From NCBI RefSeq assembly GCF_011751765.2, contig NZ_CP061169.1, forward strand, positions 992,001 to 1,056,000: 64,000 bases of DNA, written 5' to 3'. Shown piece by piece: positions 1 to 9,132 of this stretch. The first letter of the stretch is position 1. Each line of letters begins with the position of its first letter. The DNA is from Paramicrobacterium chengjingii (GTDB taxonomy: Bacteria; Actinomycetota; Actinomycetes; Actinomycetales; Microbacteriaceae). Both the position numbers and the translations under genes were made by a program. Below the pieces are notes generated by a model. That model made no database searches. It saw nothing but the letters and a program-made list of their open reading frames with translations, and was not told the origin of the DNA.

Positions 1-2
1 CT

Positions 3-1088
3 GTCGTGGCCATGGGGCTCTCGCAGCCGTCCGTCGTCTTCGGGCTTGGCCTGTTCGGCATCATCGGCATCGTTGCGCTGTGCGTGTTGGCGGTTCGGTA
101 CGCACAGCGCACCTGGATCCGCGTTTCACTCATCGTCGGCATGATCGCCGTCGTCGCAGCTTTCGCGCTGGTATGGCGGCGCGTCGGCAGCTTCGGGTAC
201 ACAGCACCGTGGAACCGGTACGGTTCTGTCCCCGAGGTGCTGCTCGACACATTTACCCTGTCACGAGGTGACAGGCCCTATGCCGTGGTCGTTGCTGTGC
301 TGATCCTTGTCGGCATTGTCGCGACGATTCGCACAAAACGCTGGTGGCTCGTGCTGATGTGGGCAGCAGCCGCTGTGCTTTTCGTGCTGGGCGGGGCGCT
401 GCCCAGCGGAGATCTGCGTAATCTCGCGCTGGGAATGTTCTATAAGGATGTTCCCCGTCTCGAGGCATTTCTGGTGCTGCCCGCGCTGCTGGTCGCCGTG
501 CTGGGGGCGGATGCGCTCTGGCGCCTTGTTGCACGGCGAATCACACCGCGTTCACGGTCCGGCGCCGTCGCAGTGGCAGCGACAGCGATCGTCGTCGTGA
601 TCGCCTCAACGCAGCTGACGGCCATGACCTACGCCGTTGCGCACGCAGCGAACGCTTACCGCCTCGACGACAGGTCACGCATTCTCGACGATGACGAATA
701 TGCGCTGATTGAGCGACTGCGGGACGAAGTCGGTGACGATGCGGTGATCGTGGGAAACCCCTGGACGGGCACATCATGGGCAATGGCTCTCGCCGATCGT
801 GAGGTGCTGAACCCGCATTTCAACACATCCCACGCTCCCGCCAACGATGTCGTGAACACCGAGTTGAACGACGCAGACGTCGACCCGAGTGTGTGCACGG
901 CGATTCACGAAACGGGAGTGCGCTACGTGCTGGACTTCGGGGCGGACAGGTTCGCGGGGAGTCGCTTGGACGTCAAGACGTGGATCGGTTTCGAAGGGCT
1001 TCTCGATCTTGAAGACTCGGCAGTTGTCGAAGAAGTGGATCGCGAGGGCGACAAGGTGTTGTACCGCATTGTCGCCTGCGGGCTCTAA
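3..1088 (+). CDS. DUF6541-type polytopic membrane protein, C-terminal part (5' end outside window)
   Basis: The frame is open to the window edge, so only the C-terminal 360 or so residues are visible. They contain about six hydrophobic membrane segments (first ~200 residues), then a hydrophilic extracytoplasmic domain with an NPWTGTS motif near residue 256 of the visible part, as in actinobacterial DUF6541 proteins. These are large multi-pass proteins commonly found beside polysaccharide genes and resembling membrane glycosyltransferases in layout; their reaction is not established. It meets the DUF2304 gene tail to tail with a 4-nt overlap. The family call is from recognition of the C-terminal pattern; function is unknown. 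Confidence 0.75.
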   Translation, partial: VVAMGLSQPSVVFGLGLFGIIGIVALCVLAVRYAQRTWIRVSLIVGMIAVVAAFALVWRRVGSFGYTAPWNRYGSVPEVLLDTFTLSRGDRPYAVVVAVLILVGIVATIRTKRWWLVLMWAAAAVLFVLGGALPSGDLRNLALGMFYKDVPRLEAFLVLPALLVAVLGADALWRLVARRITPRSRSGAVAVAATAIVVVIASTQLTAMTYAVAHAANAYRLDDRSRILDDDEYALIERLRDEVGDDAVIVGNPWTGTSWAMALADREVLNPHFNTSHAPANDVVNTELNDADVDPSVCTAIHETGVRYVLDFGADRFAGSRLDVKTWIGFEGLLDLEDSAVVEEVDREGDKVLYRIVACGL

Positions 1089-1447
1089 CGGCGATCTGGG
1101 TCGTCGGGTTTCTCGACGTCGTCGATCGAGGCTTTCGCCAACGTGATCTGCCTTGCGAGCTGTGTGATGCGTCGGTTGATCTGCACATTTCGGCGGTAGG
1201 TCGTCGAGACGAACACAAGAAACGCCAGAACGAGCGCATACAGCAGCAGGTCGGCTCCACGCCCCACGCCGATGAGATTGGCGAACCAGGTGAGCCACGT
1301 CGGGAAGATGATCGACAGAATCGCGACGACGACGAATGCGCCGAGAAACAGGCGTCTCAATGCCAGATGGCTGTCGCTTCCGGTCGGGCGGGTGAAGAAG
1401 ATGCCGACGGCGATGACACCGACGACGAGAATGATCTGAATAACCAC
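1085..1447 (-). CDS. DUF2304 small membrane protein
   Basis: A 120-aa protein with three hydrophobic segments (about residues 3-20, 31-55 and 62-80) and a charged C-terminal tail, the layout of DUF2304. DUF2304 proteins typically sit directly beside a dolichol-phosphate-mannose-synthase-like GT2, exactly as here, where the GT2 gene ends 8 nt upstream. The pair probably works together at the membrane on lipid-linked sugars, but no activity is proven. The start is GTG at 1447; the two genes are co-transcribed on the minus strand. Confidence 0.8.
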   Translation of the reverse strand: MVIQIILVVGVIAVGIFFTRPTGSDSHLALRRLFLGAFVVVAILSIIFPTWLTWFANLIGVGRGADLLLYALVLAFLVFVSTTYRRNVQINRRITQLARQITLAKASIDDVEKPDDPDRR

Positions 1448-1454
1448 GATGCGC

Positions 1455-2159
1455 CTAACGAACGATCAGGTCGACGAGGATGTTAATCGAGTTCAGCACT
1501 GATTGCCCCTTCGCCTTCGAGTAGTCGGTGTACAGCAGCTCAACCGGGTACTCCCGCCAGGGCAGCTTTGTGCGACCGAGCTTAAGCACGATCTCGGTTG
1601 CGTGAGCCATGCGATCCTGTACCAACCCGATGCGAGCCAGAGCATCCGTGCGGATGACGCGGAGACCGTTGTGTGCGTCGGTGAGCTTCAGACCCGTCGT
1701 CATGTTCGTCACCCACACGGCCGTCTTGAGAATGATCCGCTTTGCCGTTCCTGGATTCGTGCGCTTATCGAGAAACCGTGAGCCGAACACGATGGCGAGG
1801 TCGTCAGCACGCGCAAGGGCTACCATGTTCACTGCATCTTCGAGGCGGTGCTGCCCGTCGGCATCGAAAGTGACGACGTAACGCGCGCCCGGTTGCGTCA
1901 GAACATACTCGAATCCCGTCTGCAGCGACGCTCCCTGACCGAGATTAACCGGATGCGTCAGTACTTTCGCACCTGCACGGCGAGCAACCTCTGCAGAACC
2001 ATCAGAGCTTCCGTCGTCGATGCAGACAACGTTGGTGAATTTTTGGTGAAGATCGCGAATCACCGTCTCGATGACGCTGACTTCGTTGTAGAGCGGAATG
2101 ACAACCCATACGTCGTGTGCGCCAGGACGAGCGTCTTCAAGGGGTCCAGGTCGCGTCAT
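1455..2159 (-). CDS. Family 2 glycosyltransferase, DPM1/polyprenyl-phosphate sugar synthase-like
   Basis: A 234-aa GT-A fold enzyme. The N-terminal VVIPLYNE motif, the DDGSSDGS nucleotide-binding stretch and the metal-binding FDADGQH (DXD type) are all present and in the usual order, followed by the NGLRVIRT region typical of dolichol/polyprenyl-phosphate hexose synthases. There are no obvious membrane helices, so it is likely cytosolic and membrane-associated through the DUF2304 partner encoded 8 nt downstream. The sugar is not predictable. It is transcribed divergently from the acetyltransferase gene at 2225, so the 65-nt gap must carry both promoters. Confidence 0.85.
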   Translation of the reverse strand: MTRPGPLEDARPGAHDVWVVIPLYNEVSVIETVIRDLHQKFTNVVCIDDGSSDGSAEVARRAGAKVLTHPVNLGQGASLQTGFEYVLTQPGARYVVTFDADGQHRLEDAVNMVALARADDLAIVFGSRFLDKRTNPGTAKRIILKTAVWVTNMTTGLKLTDAHNGLRVIRTDALARIGLVQDRMAHATEIVLKLGRTKLPWREYPVELLYTDYSKAKGQSVLNSINILVDLIVR

Positions 2160-2224
2160 GGCTCCATTCTGGCAGACCCGTTAGTCTGAGATGCGCCCAC
2201 GCACCCGACAGAAGAGAGCAATCG

Positions 2225-2830
2225 GTGACAAGTCACGCGAACACACGCGTTGTCGACACGGCGGATGTTGCCGATAACGCCGACCTTGGTTCGGGAACAT
2301 CAGTGTGGCACCTTGCCCAGATTCGCGAGCACGCGGTGCTCGGCGAAAATTGCGTCATCGGCCGCGGAGCCTATGTTGGCACGGGCGTTCGGATGGGGGA
2401 TAACTGCAAAGTGCAGAATTATGCTCTCGTCTACGAACCCGCAGCACTCGCAGACGGCGTCTTCATCGGCCCCGCCGCCGTACTCACCAACGACACCTAT
2501 CCGCGCGCGATCAACGCAGACGGAACACAGAAATCAGCAGACGACTGGGATGCCGTTGGAGTCACGCTGAAGCGTGGAGCATCCGTCGGCGCCCGCGCCG
2601 TATGCGTGGCTCCTGTGACGATCGGGGCATGGGCGACAATCGCGGCGGGTGCCGTGGTCACGAAGGACGTACCCGATTTCGCGCTGGTTGTCGGCGTGCC
2701 TGCTCGCCGCATCGGATGGGTCGGCAAGTCCGGGCATCCCCTCAGCGAAGATGCCGGATACTGGGTGTGTCCGGTCACGGGCGATCGGTATGCCGAGGTT
2801 GATGGCGAGTTGAAAGAGGTTGCGGAATAG
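2225..2830 (+). CDS. Hexapeptide-repeat acetyltransferase, WbpD/WlbB-like
   Basis: A 201-aa left-handed beta-helix acyltransferase; the hexapeptide pattern (GENCVIGRGAYVGTGVRMG and later VAPVTIGAWATIAAGAVV) is clear. Similar proteins N-acetylate the 3-amino group of UDP-GlcNAc3NA using acetyl-CoA. The start is taken as GTG 2225, preceded by a purine-rich AGAAGAGAG; an upstream in-frame ATG at 2117 would run over the divergent GT2 gene and adds non-conserved residues. Its stop overlaps the next start by one base. The next two genes (aminotransferase, dehydrogenase) complete a WbpD-E-B-like set, which is the main support for the specific role. Confidence 0.82.
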   Translation: MTSHANTRVVDTADVADNADLGSGTSVWHLAQIREHAVLGENCVIGRGAYVGTGVRMGDNCKVQNYALVYEPAALADGVFIGPAAVLTNDTYPRAINADGTQKSADDWDAVGVTLKRGASVGARAVCVAPVTIGAWATIAAGAVVTKDVPDFALVVGVPARRIGWVGKSGHPLSEDAGYWVCPVTGDRYAEVDGELKEVAE

Positions 2831-3930
2831 TGGCAGATGCGTTTATTCCTCCGGCGAAGCCCATTATCGGGGACGACGAGCGGGCGGCCGTCGACCGGGT
2901 ATTGCTGAGCGGGATGGTGGCTCAGGGCCCGGAGGTGGCGGCATTCGAGACGGAGTTCGCTGCTCATTTTGTGGCTGGGCGCACGGTTGTCGCCGTGAAC
3001 TCGGGAACATCGGGTCTGCACGTTGGTTTGCTCGCGGCGGGCGTTGGCGTGGGCGATGAGGTTATTGTGCCGTCGTTTACGTTCGCGGCGACGGCTAACG
3101 CTGTGGCGTTGACGGGTGCAACGCCGGTGTTTGTCGATATCGAATCTGACCAGTTCACCGTAGATCCAGATGCTGTTGAGGCGGCTATCACGCCGCGCAC
3201 GAAGGGCATCATGCCGGTGCATCTGTACGGACACCCGGCACGGATGCGTGAGCTGGGCGCGATTGCGCAGAAGCATGGTGTGCTGCTGTTCGAGGATGCT
3301 GCTCAGGCGCATGGTGCTGCTCTGGATGGGCGTGCTGTGGGGACGTTCGGTGCGTTTGGCATGTTCAGTCTGTATCCGACGAAGAACATGACCAGCGGCG
3401 AAGGCGGCATGGTCTCGTTCGATGACGTTGAGTTGGTGCGGCGTGCGAAGCTGTTGCGCAATCAGGGGATGGAGAAGCAGTACGAGAATGAGCTCGTGGG
3501 CTTCAATTACCGCATGACTGATATTCACGCGGCGATCGGGCGCGTGCAGTTGGCCAAGGTCGATGCGTGGACGGCCTCGCGTCAGGCGAATGCGGCGTAT
3601 CTTGATGCGAACCTGGCAGGTGTGGTGACTCCGCCGGTGGCGGAGGGCGCTGTGCATGTGTACCACCAGTACACGGTGCGCGTTCCTGACGATCGTGACG
3701 GGTTCGTCGCTGCATTGAAGAACGAGCACAATGTCGGGGCAGGCGTTTACTATCCCGTGCCCAACCACCGGCTGCCGTCGCTGCAGGGCTTTGCGCAGAA
3801 TCGTGAACTACCCGAGACAGAGCGCGCGGCATCTGAGGTTGTTTCTCTGCCGGTTCACCCGTCGCTGACCGACAACGATCTTGAGCGCATCGTCACCGCG
3901 GTGAACACCGTCACAGAGGCTGGAGCATAA
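2830..3930 (+). CDS. DegT/DnrJ/EryC1/StrS-family PLP aminotransferase, WbpE/WlbC-like
   Basis: A 366-aa sugar aminotransferase of normal length. The PLP Schiff-base lysine is Lys185 in YPTKNMTSGEGG; the substrate and PLP phosphate motifs NSGTSGLHVGL and EDAAQAHGA are intact. In the WbpE reaction, glutamate donates an amino group to C3 of a UDP-3-keto-GlcNAcA. GTG start at 2830 overlaps the acetyltransferase stop (TAGTG), and its own TAATG overlaps the next gene, indicating translational coupling. The family is secure; the exact 3-keto sugar substrate is inferred from the neighbours. Confidence 0.9.
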   Translation: MADAFIPPAKPIIGDDERAAVDRVLLSGMVAQGPEVAAFETEFAAHFVAGRTVVAVNSGTSGLHVGLLAAGVGVGDEVIVPSFTFAATANAVALTGATPVFVDIESDQFTVDPDAVEAAITPRTKGIMPVHLYGHPARMRELGAIAQKHGVLLFEDAAQAHGAALDGRAVGTFGAFGMFSLYPTKNMTSGEGGMVSFDDVELVRRAKLLRNQGMEKQYENELVGFNYRMTDIHAAIGRVQLAKVDAWTASRQANAAYLDANLAGVVTPPVAEGAVHVYHQYTVRVPDDRDGFVAALKNEHNVGAGVYYPVPNHRLPSLQGFAQNRELPETERAASEVVSLPVHPSLTDNDLERIVTAVNTVTEAGA

Positions 3931-4919
3931 TGGCTGACAATCTTCGCGCCGGACTCCTGGGGATCGGCATGATGGGGCGCCACCACGCGCGCGTGCTGCG
4001 CGAGGTCGAGGGCATCGACCTTGTCGCTGTTGCCGATCCCGCCGGAGATCCCCATGGTGTTGCCGGTGAGCTCACGGTATTGCCCGATGTTGATGCGTTG
4101 ATCGCGGCAGGCATCGATATGGCCGTTGTTGCGGTGCCGACGCGTTTTCATGAGGGTGCCGCGTTGACGCTCGCGGCCGCTGGCGTGCATACGTTCGTTG
4201 AAAAGCCGATCGCTGAAACCGTCGCCGCGGGGCGTCGCATGACCGAGGCGTTTGCGCAGGCTGGCTTGGTCGGGGCGGTCGGGCACATCGAGCGTTTCAA
4301 CCCGGCGCTGCAAGAGCTGAGGCGTCGGCTCTCTGCCGGTGAGCTCGGCAGCGTCTACCAGGTGGCGACGCGTCGTCAGGGCCCGTTCCCTGCGCGGATC
4401 GCCGACGTCGGGGTCGGAAAAGACCTCGCAACGCACGATATCGATTTGACCGCGTGGGTGACGCAGAGCAATTACACACGCGTGTTTGCGCAGACGGCGT
4501 TCAAGAGTGGTCGTGAGCATGAAGACATGATCGCTGTGACGGGCCGGCTTGATTCGGGTGCCGTCGTGAGTCACCTCGTCAACTGGCTGAGCCCGATGAA
4601 AGAACGCGTCACTGTCGTCACGGGGGAGAAGGGCGCGTTCGTCGCTGACACCGCCACCGGCGACCTCACGTTCTACGCCAATGGCACGATCCCACTCGAA
4701 TGGGAGTCTGTCAGTGCGTTCCGCGGTGTTTCCGAGGGCGACGTCACGCGGTACGCGTTTGCCAAGCGCGAGCCGCTCCGGGTTGAGCACGAGGCCTTTC
4801 GCGATGCGGTGCTCGGCAGGCCGAGCGACGTCGTCACGATGCAGCAGGGCCTGCGCGCGCTTGAGGTCGTTGAAGCCACGCTCGAATCAGCGCGCACGGG
4901 CGAGGCCGTCACTCCCTGA
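3930..4919 (+). CDS. Gfo/Idh/MocA oxidoreductase, WbpB/WlbA-like UDP-GlcNAcA 3-dehydrogenase
   Basis: A 329-aa protein with an N-terminal Rossmann fold (GLLGIGMMGRHHARVLRE), the EKPIAET motif near residue 90 with its conserved lysine, and a GHIERFNPAL segment in the C-terminal substrate domain. Such enzymes in this context oxidise C3 of UDP-GlcNAcA before transamination by the adjacent DegT protein. It is coupled to the preceding gene by a one-base TAATG overlap. Alternative: another 3-keto nucleotide sugar route; the family is certain and the substrate is inferred. Confidence 0.88.
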   Translation: MADNLRAGLLGIGMMGRHHARVLREVEGIDLVAVADPAGDPHGVAGELTVLPDVDALIAAGIDMAVVAVPTRFHEGAALTLAAAGVHTFVEKPIAETVAAGRRMTEAFAQAGLVGAVGHIERFNPALQELRRRLSAGELGSVYQVATRRQGPFPARIADVGVGKDLATHDIDLTAWVTQSNYTRVFAQTAFKSGREHEDMIAVTGRLDSGAVVSHLVNWLSPMKERVTVVTGEKGAFVADTATGDLTFYANGTIPLEWESVSAFRGVSEGDVTRYAFAKREPLRVEHEAFRDAVLGRPSDVVTMQQGLRALEVVEATLESARTGEAVTP

Positions 4920-4922
4920 CAT

Positions 4923-6074
4923 ATGCGGATCACTATTGTCTCGCGCATCTTCGCTCCTGAACCGGGAGCCGCGTCACTGAGGTTGAAGAGCCTCGTCGAA
5001 GCTCTTGGCCAGGCGGGTGCGCGCGTTGACGTTCTCACAACGGCACCACCGAAGACCGTCGGCGCGCCTGCGGATATTTCTGCTCGTGTCTCCCGCTGGC
5101 CTGTGCTGCGCGACAAGAGCGGTTACGTCAGGGGCTACCTGCAGTACATGAGCTTTGACATTCCCGCGTTCTTTCGCGTGCTGTTTCACACGAAGCTCGA
5201 TGCTCTCGTTGTGGAACCGCCGCCGACAACCGGATTCTTCGTTCGACTTGCCGCCGCGCTGCGACGTGCCCCGTACATCTACTTCGCTGCAGATATCTGG
5301 TCGGATGCCGCCGGATCCACGGGCGCCGCATCGTGGATCGTCTCCGGAGTGCGCACACTCGAGAAGTTCGCGTTGTCTGGAGCGGCTCACGTCATCGCCG
5401 TGTCTGACGCCGTCGCCGACCGCGTCAAGGCTCTCGCTCCGTCCGCCGCCGTCACCGTCGTCGGTCATGGCGTAGACACGCGCCTCTTCACACCGAACGG
5501 CGAGGTTCCACCCGAGCCCGCTGACATCGTCTACGTTGGTACGGCCAGCGAATGGCATGGCGCACGCGTCGGGCTGGAGGCCGTCATCTCGGTTCTCAGC
5601 GCGAACCCTCAAGCAACCGCGGCGTTCATCGGCCAAGGGAGCGAATGGCCAGAACTGAGGCGTATCGCCGAACGCTCGAGCGTCGCCTCGCGCGTGCGCT
5701 TTCTCTCAACTGTGCCGCCAGAAGAAGCAGCAATGTGGCTCCGGGCGGCGCGGGCAAGCATCGCAACCCTGAAGCCCGGCCTCGGTTACGACTTTGCTGT
5801 TCCAACAAAGATCTATTCGTCGCTCGCCTCGGGCACTCCCGTCGCATACGCTGGCCCGGATCCCGTGCGCACGATGGTGAGTGAAAACGGACTGGGTGTA
5901 GCGACCGAGTACAACGCGTCGCTTCTCGCCGAGCAGCTGGCGCAGTTGATTGACGGTCGCCGAGAGTTCGACTCCGAGTCCCTGCGTGCGTGGACGCAAG
6001 ATAATGTGTCTGCAACGGCGATAGCCGGTCGCGCAGCCGTGGCCATTGCGGAGTGTGTGCGCCATGACGACTAA
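4923..6074 (+). CDS. Family 4 glycosyltransferase (GT-B fold)
   Basis: A 383-aa retaining GT-B enzyme. The N-terminal acceptor domain begins with SRIFAPEPGAASLR, and the C-terminal nucleotide-sugar domain carries the GHGVDTRLF and FAVPTKIYSSLASGTPV stretches usual in GT4 proteins, including those of the WbuB/fucosaminyl-transferase type. It starts 4 nt after the dehydrogenase stop, so it is in the same operon and is the best candidate to transfer the UDP-GlcNAc(3NAc)A-type sugar made by the three genes before it. Donor assignment is inference. Confidence 0.85.
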   Translation: MRITIVSRIFAPEPGAASLRLKSLVEALGQAGARVDVLTTAPPKTVGAPADISARVSRWPVLRDKSGYVRGYLQYMSFDIPAFFRVLFHTKLDALVVEPPPTTGFFVRLAAALRRAPYIYFAADIWSDAAGSTGAASWIVSGVRTLEKFALSGAAHVIAVSDAVADRVKALAPSAAVTVVGHGVDTRLFTPNGEVPPEPADIVYVGTASEWHGARVGLEAVISVLSANPQATAAFIGQGSEWPELRRIAERSSVASRVRFLSTVPPEEAAMWLRAARASIATLKPGLGYDFAVPTKIYSSLASGTPVAYAGPDPVRTMVSENGLGVATEYNASLLAEQLAQLIDGRREFDSESLRAWTQDNVSATAIAGRAAVAIAECVRHDD

Positions 6075-6119
6075 CGAACGTGTCACCCCTGAGCATCACC
6101 AGCATCCACGTGGAGAAGC

Positions 6120-7898
6120 ATGAAAGTCATCGTCAATACGCTCAGGCGCATTTTGCCCTACCTTCCGTCGGGCGCTCGCCGGTTTCTCAGCTGGTATGCG
6201 GTTCTCACGTCTGTGCTGGCGATCATCGACGTCGTCGCACTCCTCGCCCTCGCCGCGACCCTCGCTGCGGCTGTCTCCGGGGCGAGTTTCAACCTGCCGA
6301 TCATCGGAACGATTCCCGCGAGCGCCACGCTGTGGGTCATCGTCATTGCCAGCATCATCATCGTCACGAAGTCGGCGCTCAGCGTGTGGCTCCAGTGGCA
6401 GGCCACACGACGATTCGCGAAGTACGAACTCTCGATTGGCCAGCACCTGCTCGCCGCATATATTCGCGCGCCATGGATGGACCGACTGTCGCGCAACACC
6501 TCGCAGATTCTGCAGATGACAGATACGGGTATCGCGAACGTCGTCGCGGGATTCCTGCTCCCGTTGACCACAATGCCCGGGCTCATCGTGACATCTGTGG
6601 GGGTGCTGGCGGCGATTGTCGTGTCGCAGCCGGTCACTGCCCTCGTGACCGTCGTCTACCTGGGCGGCATCGCGGCCCTCCAGTACGTTGTGCTGGGTCG
6701 AAAGACCCGACAGGCCGCACGCGTGGCCCGCGACTCCGCATTGCGCGTCGCGTCGTTGGTGTCCGGCATGGTCGCGGCGCTCAAAGAGATCACGCTCCGC
6801 GACAAGGCGCGCGAAGTTGAGGATGCTGTCGGCGCCGTGCGGTCCCAGACGGCCCGCGCACGCGCAAACTCCAGTTTTCTCTCAACCGTTCCCCGGTTCA
6901 TCTTCGACGCAGCGATTATCGGCGGCTTCGTTCTCGCCGGGGGCGTCGCCTTTGCCCTCGGCGGTATGGATCAGGCAATCTCGGCTGTTGCACTGTTCGG
7001 CATCGCGGGGTTTCGCCTCATCCCATCCCTGACGGGGTTTCAGAACATCGTGACGCGCGCGATCACGGCCGGTCCCTATGTCAGCGCGGTCGTGAACGAC
7101 ATCGAGGACTCCCGCGAGTACCTCGCGAATCATGAACAGCTGGGCAAAGACCCGCTGCCTGAGAACCCGAAGCTCCTGACCTTCCGGGGTGTGGAGTACA
7201 CCTACCCCGGCGGAAACGCCCCGGTGCTCACCGACGTCAACCTGAACATTCCACTTGGTGCGACTGTCGGTATTGCGGGGTCGTCTGGCGCGGGCAAATC
7301 AACACTCATCGATCTTCTGCTCGGACTGCTGCTGCCGACCCGCGGGTCCATCGACATCGATGACGCCGAACTGTCAGGCGTGTTGTCTGATTGGCGACGC
7401 CAGGTCGGGTATGTTCCCCAAGAAGTCGCGCTCTTCGACGGCACGATCGCACAGAACATCGCGCTGACGTGGGGTGAGGAGTTCGACCTCGAGCGCGTGG
7501 AGAGAGCCGCGAAGAGGGCGCAGCTGTGGCAGGTTGTCGAAGATCGCGAGCACGGACTGAACACGCGAGTGGGTGAGCGTGGCCTCGCGCTCTCCGGTGG
7601 GCAGCGACAGCGCCTGGGCATTGCTCGCGCGCTGTACAACGACCCGCTCGTTCTCGTGCTCGACGAGGCGACGAGTGCCCTCGACACGCGAACCGAGGCC
7701 GACGTCACCGATGCAATCCACGCTCTTCACGGCGACATCACCGTCATCGCCGTTGCACACAGGCTGTCGACGATTCGCGGCTCGGACCTTCTCGTCTTTA
7801 TGAAAGAAGGTCGAATTCAGGCTCAGGGCTCGTTCGCCGAGGTTGTGGCGAAAGACCCTGACTTCGCCATGCAGGCAAAGCTCGCGGGCCTCACGTAA
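6120..7898 (+). CDS. ABC exporter, fused membrane and ATPase domains (flippase-like)
   Basis: A 592-aa half-transporter: six transmembrane segments in residues ~10-310, then an ATPase domain with Walker A GSSGAGKST (~386), signature LSGGQRQR (~491) and Walker B VLVLDEATSALD (~512). The layout matches type IV exporters related to MsbA and PglK, which flip lipid-linked saccharides. A GGAGAAG ribosome-binding site lies just before ATG 6120. Its place among glycosyltransferase genes suggests export or flipping of a lipid-linked glycan, but substrate cannot be read from sequence. Confidence 0.88.
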   Translation: MKVIVNTLRRILPYLPSGARRFLSWYAVLTSVLAIIDVVALLALAATLAAAVSGASFNLPIIGTIPASATLWVIVIASIIIVTKSALSVWLQWQATRRFAKYELSIGQHLLAAYIRAPWMDRLSRNTSQILQMTDTGIANVVAGFLLPLTTMPGLIVTSVGVLAAIVVSQPVTALVTVVYLGGIAALQYVVLGRKTRQAARVARDSALRVASLVSGMVAALKEITLRDKAREVEDAVGAVRSQTARARANSSFLSTVPRFIFDAAIIGGFVLAGGVAFALGGMDQAISAVALFGIAGFRLIPSLTGFQNIVTRAITAGPYVSAVVNDIEDSREYLANHEQLGKDPLPENPKLLTFRGVEYTYPGGNAPVLTDVNLNIPLGATVGIAGSSGAGKSTLIDLLLGLLLPTRGSIDIDDAELSGVLSDWRRQVGYVPQEVALFDGTIAQNIALTWGEEFDLERVERAAKRAQLWQVVEDREHGLNTRVGERGLALSGGQRQRLGIARALYNDPLVLVLDEATSALDTRTEADVTDAIHALHGDITVIAVAHRLSTIRGSDLLVFMKEGRIQAQGSFAEVVAKDPDFAMQAKLAGLT

Positions 7899-7908
7899 GG
7901 AGGCGGCG

Positions 7909-9132
7909 ATGTCGCGATTCGGCCGATACGCCGCACTCGGCGCGCGCGTGCTCCGCTCACGCGTTCCCGACAGGTTCGCAAATGTTTTTCTCCCCGCGGA
8001 TCAGCGCATCCGTGCCTCTGAATTGCCGAAGCCACCGTCCCCACCAGGAGGAGGCGCCTGCTCGCTGTACATTGCCCCGGTCAACTTCGCCGGGCAGGGG
8101 AGAGCCTGGGCACGAGCGGCAGGGATGCTTGCGGGCGTCGAGGCGCGAAACATGCAGTACCGAGCCGAGAGCGACCTCGCATTCGACGCCGACTATTCTG
8201 TGTCGGAGCGTGTGTTCTGGAGCTCGCACGACTGGGCGGCGCGGCAAAAGCGGGCGGTTCGCAACGGTTTCTCTCACGTACTTGTCGAAGCCGAGCGGGC
8301 GATCTTCGGGTCGGCCTTCAGCGGCTACCCCGAGCGCGAAGTGGCATGGCTGCGCCGCGCCGGAGTGCATGTCGCAGCGGTGAGCCATGGCACAGACCTC
8401 AGGCTGCCCTCACGCCACGCGCAGCTCGACGAGTGGTCGCCGTTCAGGGACGCACCGTCGTCGTGGGTAGCGGGGCTGGAATCACGCGCCAGACGCAATC
8501 ACGAGATTCTCGACGCCCTCGACATTCCGGTCTTCGTGTCGACTCCAGAACTGCTGCTCGACCGCCCCGGGTCGACGTGGCTCCCTGTTGTCGTTGACCC
8601 CGAGCGCTGGCGGGCCGATGCGCCGCCCCTGGAGCGTGCTCGCCCGCGCGTGCTGCACGCGCCGACGAATCCGCTCGTCAAGGGAACCGCACTCATCGAG
8701 CCGGTCTTGCAGAAACTCGACGCTGAAGGCGTCATCGACTACGTGCGCGTTCAGCGCGTTCCGGCCGCGCAGATGCCGCAGCTCTATCGTGATGCCGACA
8801 TCGTGCTCGAGCAGTTTGCACTGGGAATGTATTCGGTGACCTCCGTCGAGGCGATGGCGGCCGGGCGACTCGTCTTCGCCCACATTCACGATCAGGTGCG
8901 TGACCACGTGGCGAGCGTCACTGGCAGGGACCTTCCCGTGCAGCCGGTGACTCCCGCGCAGCTTGAAGAACGGGTGCGCGACGTGGTGTCGCGACGAGAG
9001 CACTACCGGGCGCTCGCCGCGAACGGACCAGCATTCGTGAATGCTGTGCACGACGGGCGTTTCTCTGCCACCGTGCTCGCGCCCTTTCTCGGCGTCAGCG
9101 ATTCAGCGAGAGAGAGCCTCAGCGAGAATTGA
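7909..9132 (+). CDS. GT-B-type glycosyltransferase, unassigned
   Basis: A 407-aa protein. The start ATG 7909 follows a textbook AAGGAGG site. The C-terminal half has GT-B features: RPRVLHAPTNPLVKGT, then YRDADIVLEQF and SVTSVEAMAAGRLVFAH, where the conserved Glu would contact the donor. The N-terminal ~200 residues are poorly conserved and I do not recognise a subfamily. It starts 10 nt after the ABC exporter, so it is likely co-transcribed. The 3' end overlaps the convergent gene at 9103 by 30 nt. Confidence 0.75.
   Translation: MSRFGRYAALGARVLRSRVPDRFANVFLPADQRIRASELPKPPSPPGGGACSLYIAPVNFAGQGRAWARAAGMLAGVEARNMQYRAESDLAFDADYSVSERVFWSSHDWAARQKRAVRNGFSHVLVEAERAIFGSAFSGYPEREVAWLRRAGVHVAAVSHGTDLRLPSRHAQLDEWSPFRDAPSSWVAGLESRARRNHEILDALDIPVFVSTPELLLDRPGSTWLPVVVDPERWRADAPPLERARPRVLHAPTNPLVKGTALIEPVLQKLDAEGVIDYVRVQRVPAAQMPQLYRDADIVLEQFALGMYSVTSVEAMAAGRLVFAHIHDQVRDHVASVTGRDLPVQPVTPAQLEERVRDVVSRREHYRALAANGPAFVNAVHDGRFSATVLAPFLGVSDSARESLSEN

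Noticed and set aside
2497..3768. 423-aa minus-strand open frame opposite the DegT aminotransferase
   Set aside because: Antisense shadow of a G/C-rich gene: His/Arg-rich translation, no domain, and the plus strand has an intact PLP enzyme with one-base overlaps on both sides.
3855..4790. 311-aa minus-strand open frame opposite the Gfo/Idh gene
   Set aside because: Low-complexity Arg/His/Asp-rich translation with no motif; the sense strand is a complete oxidoreductase.
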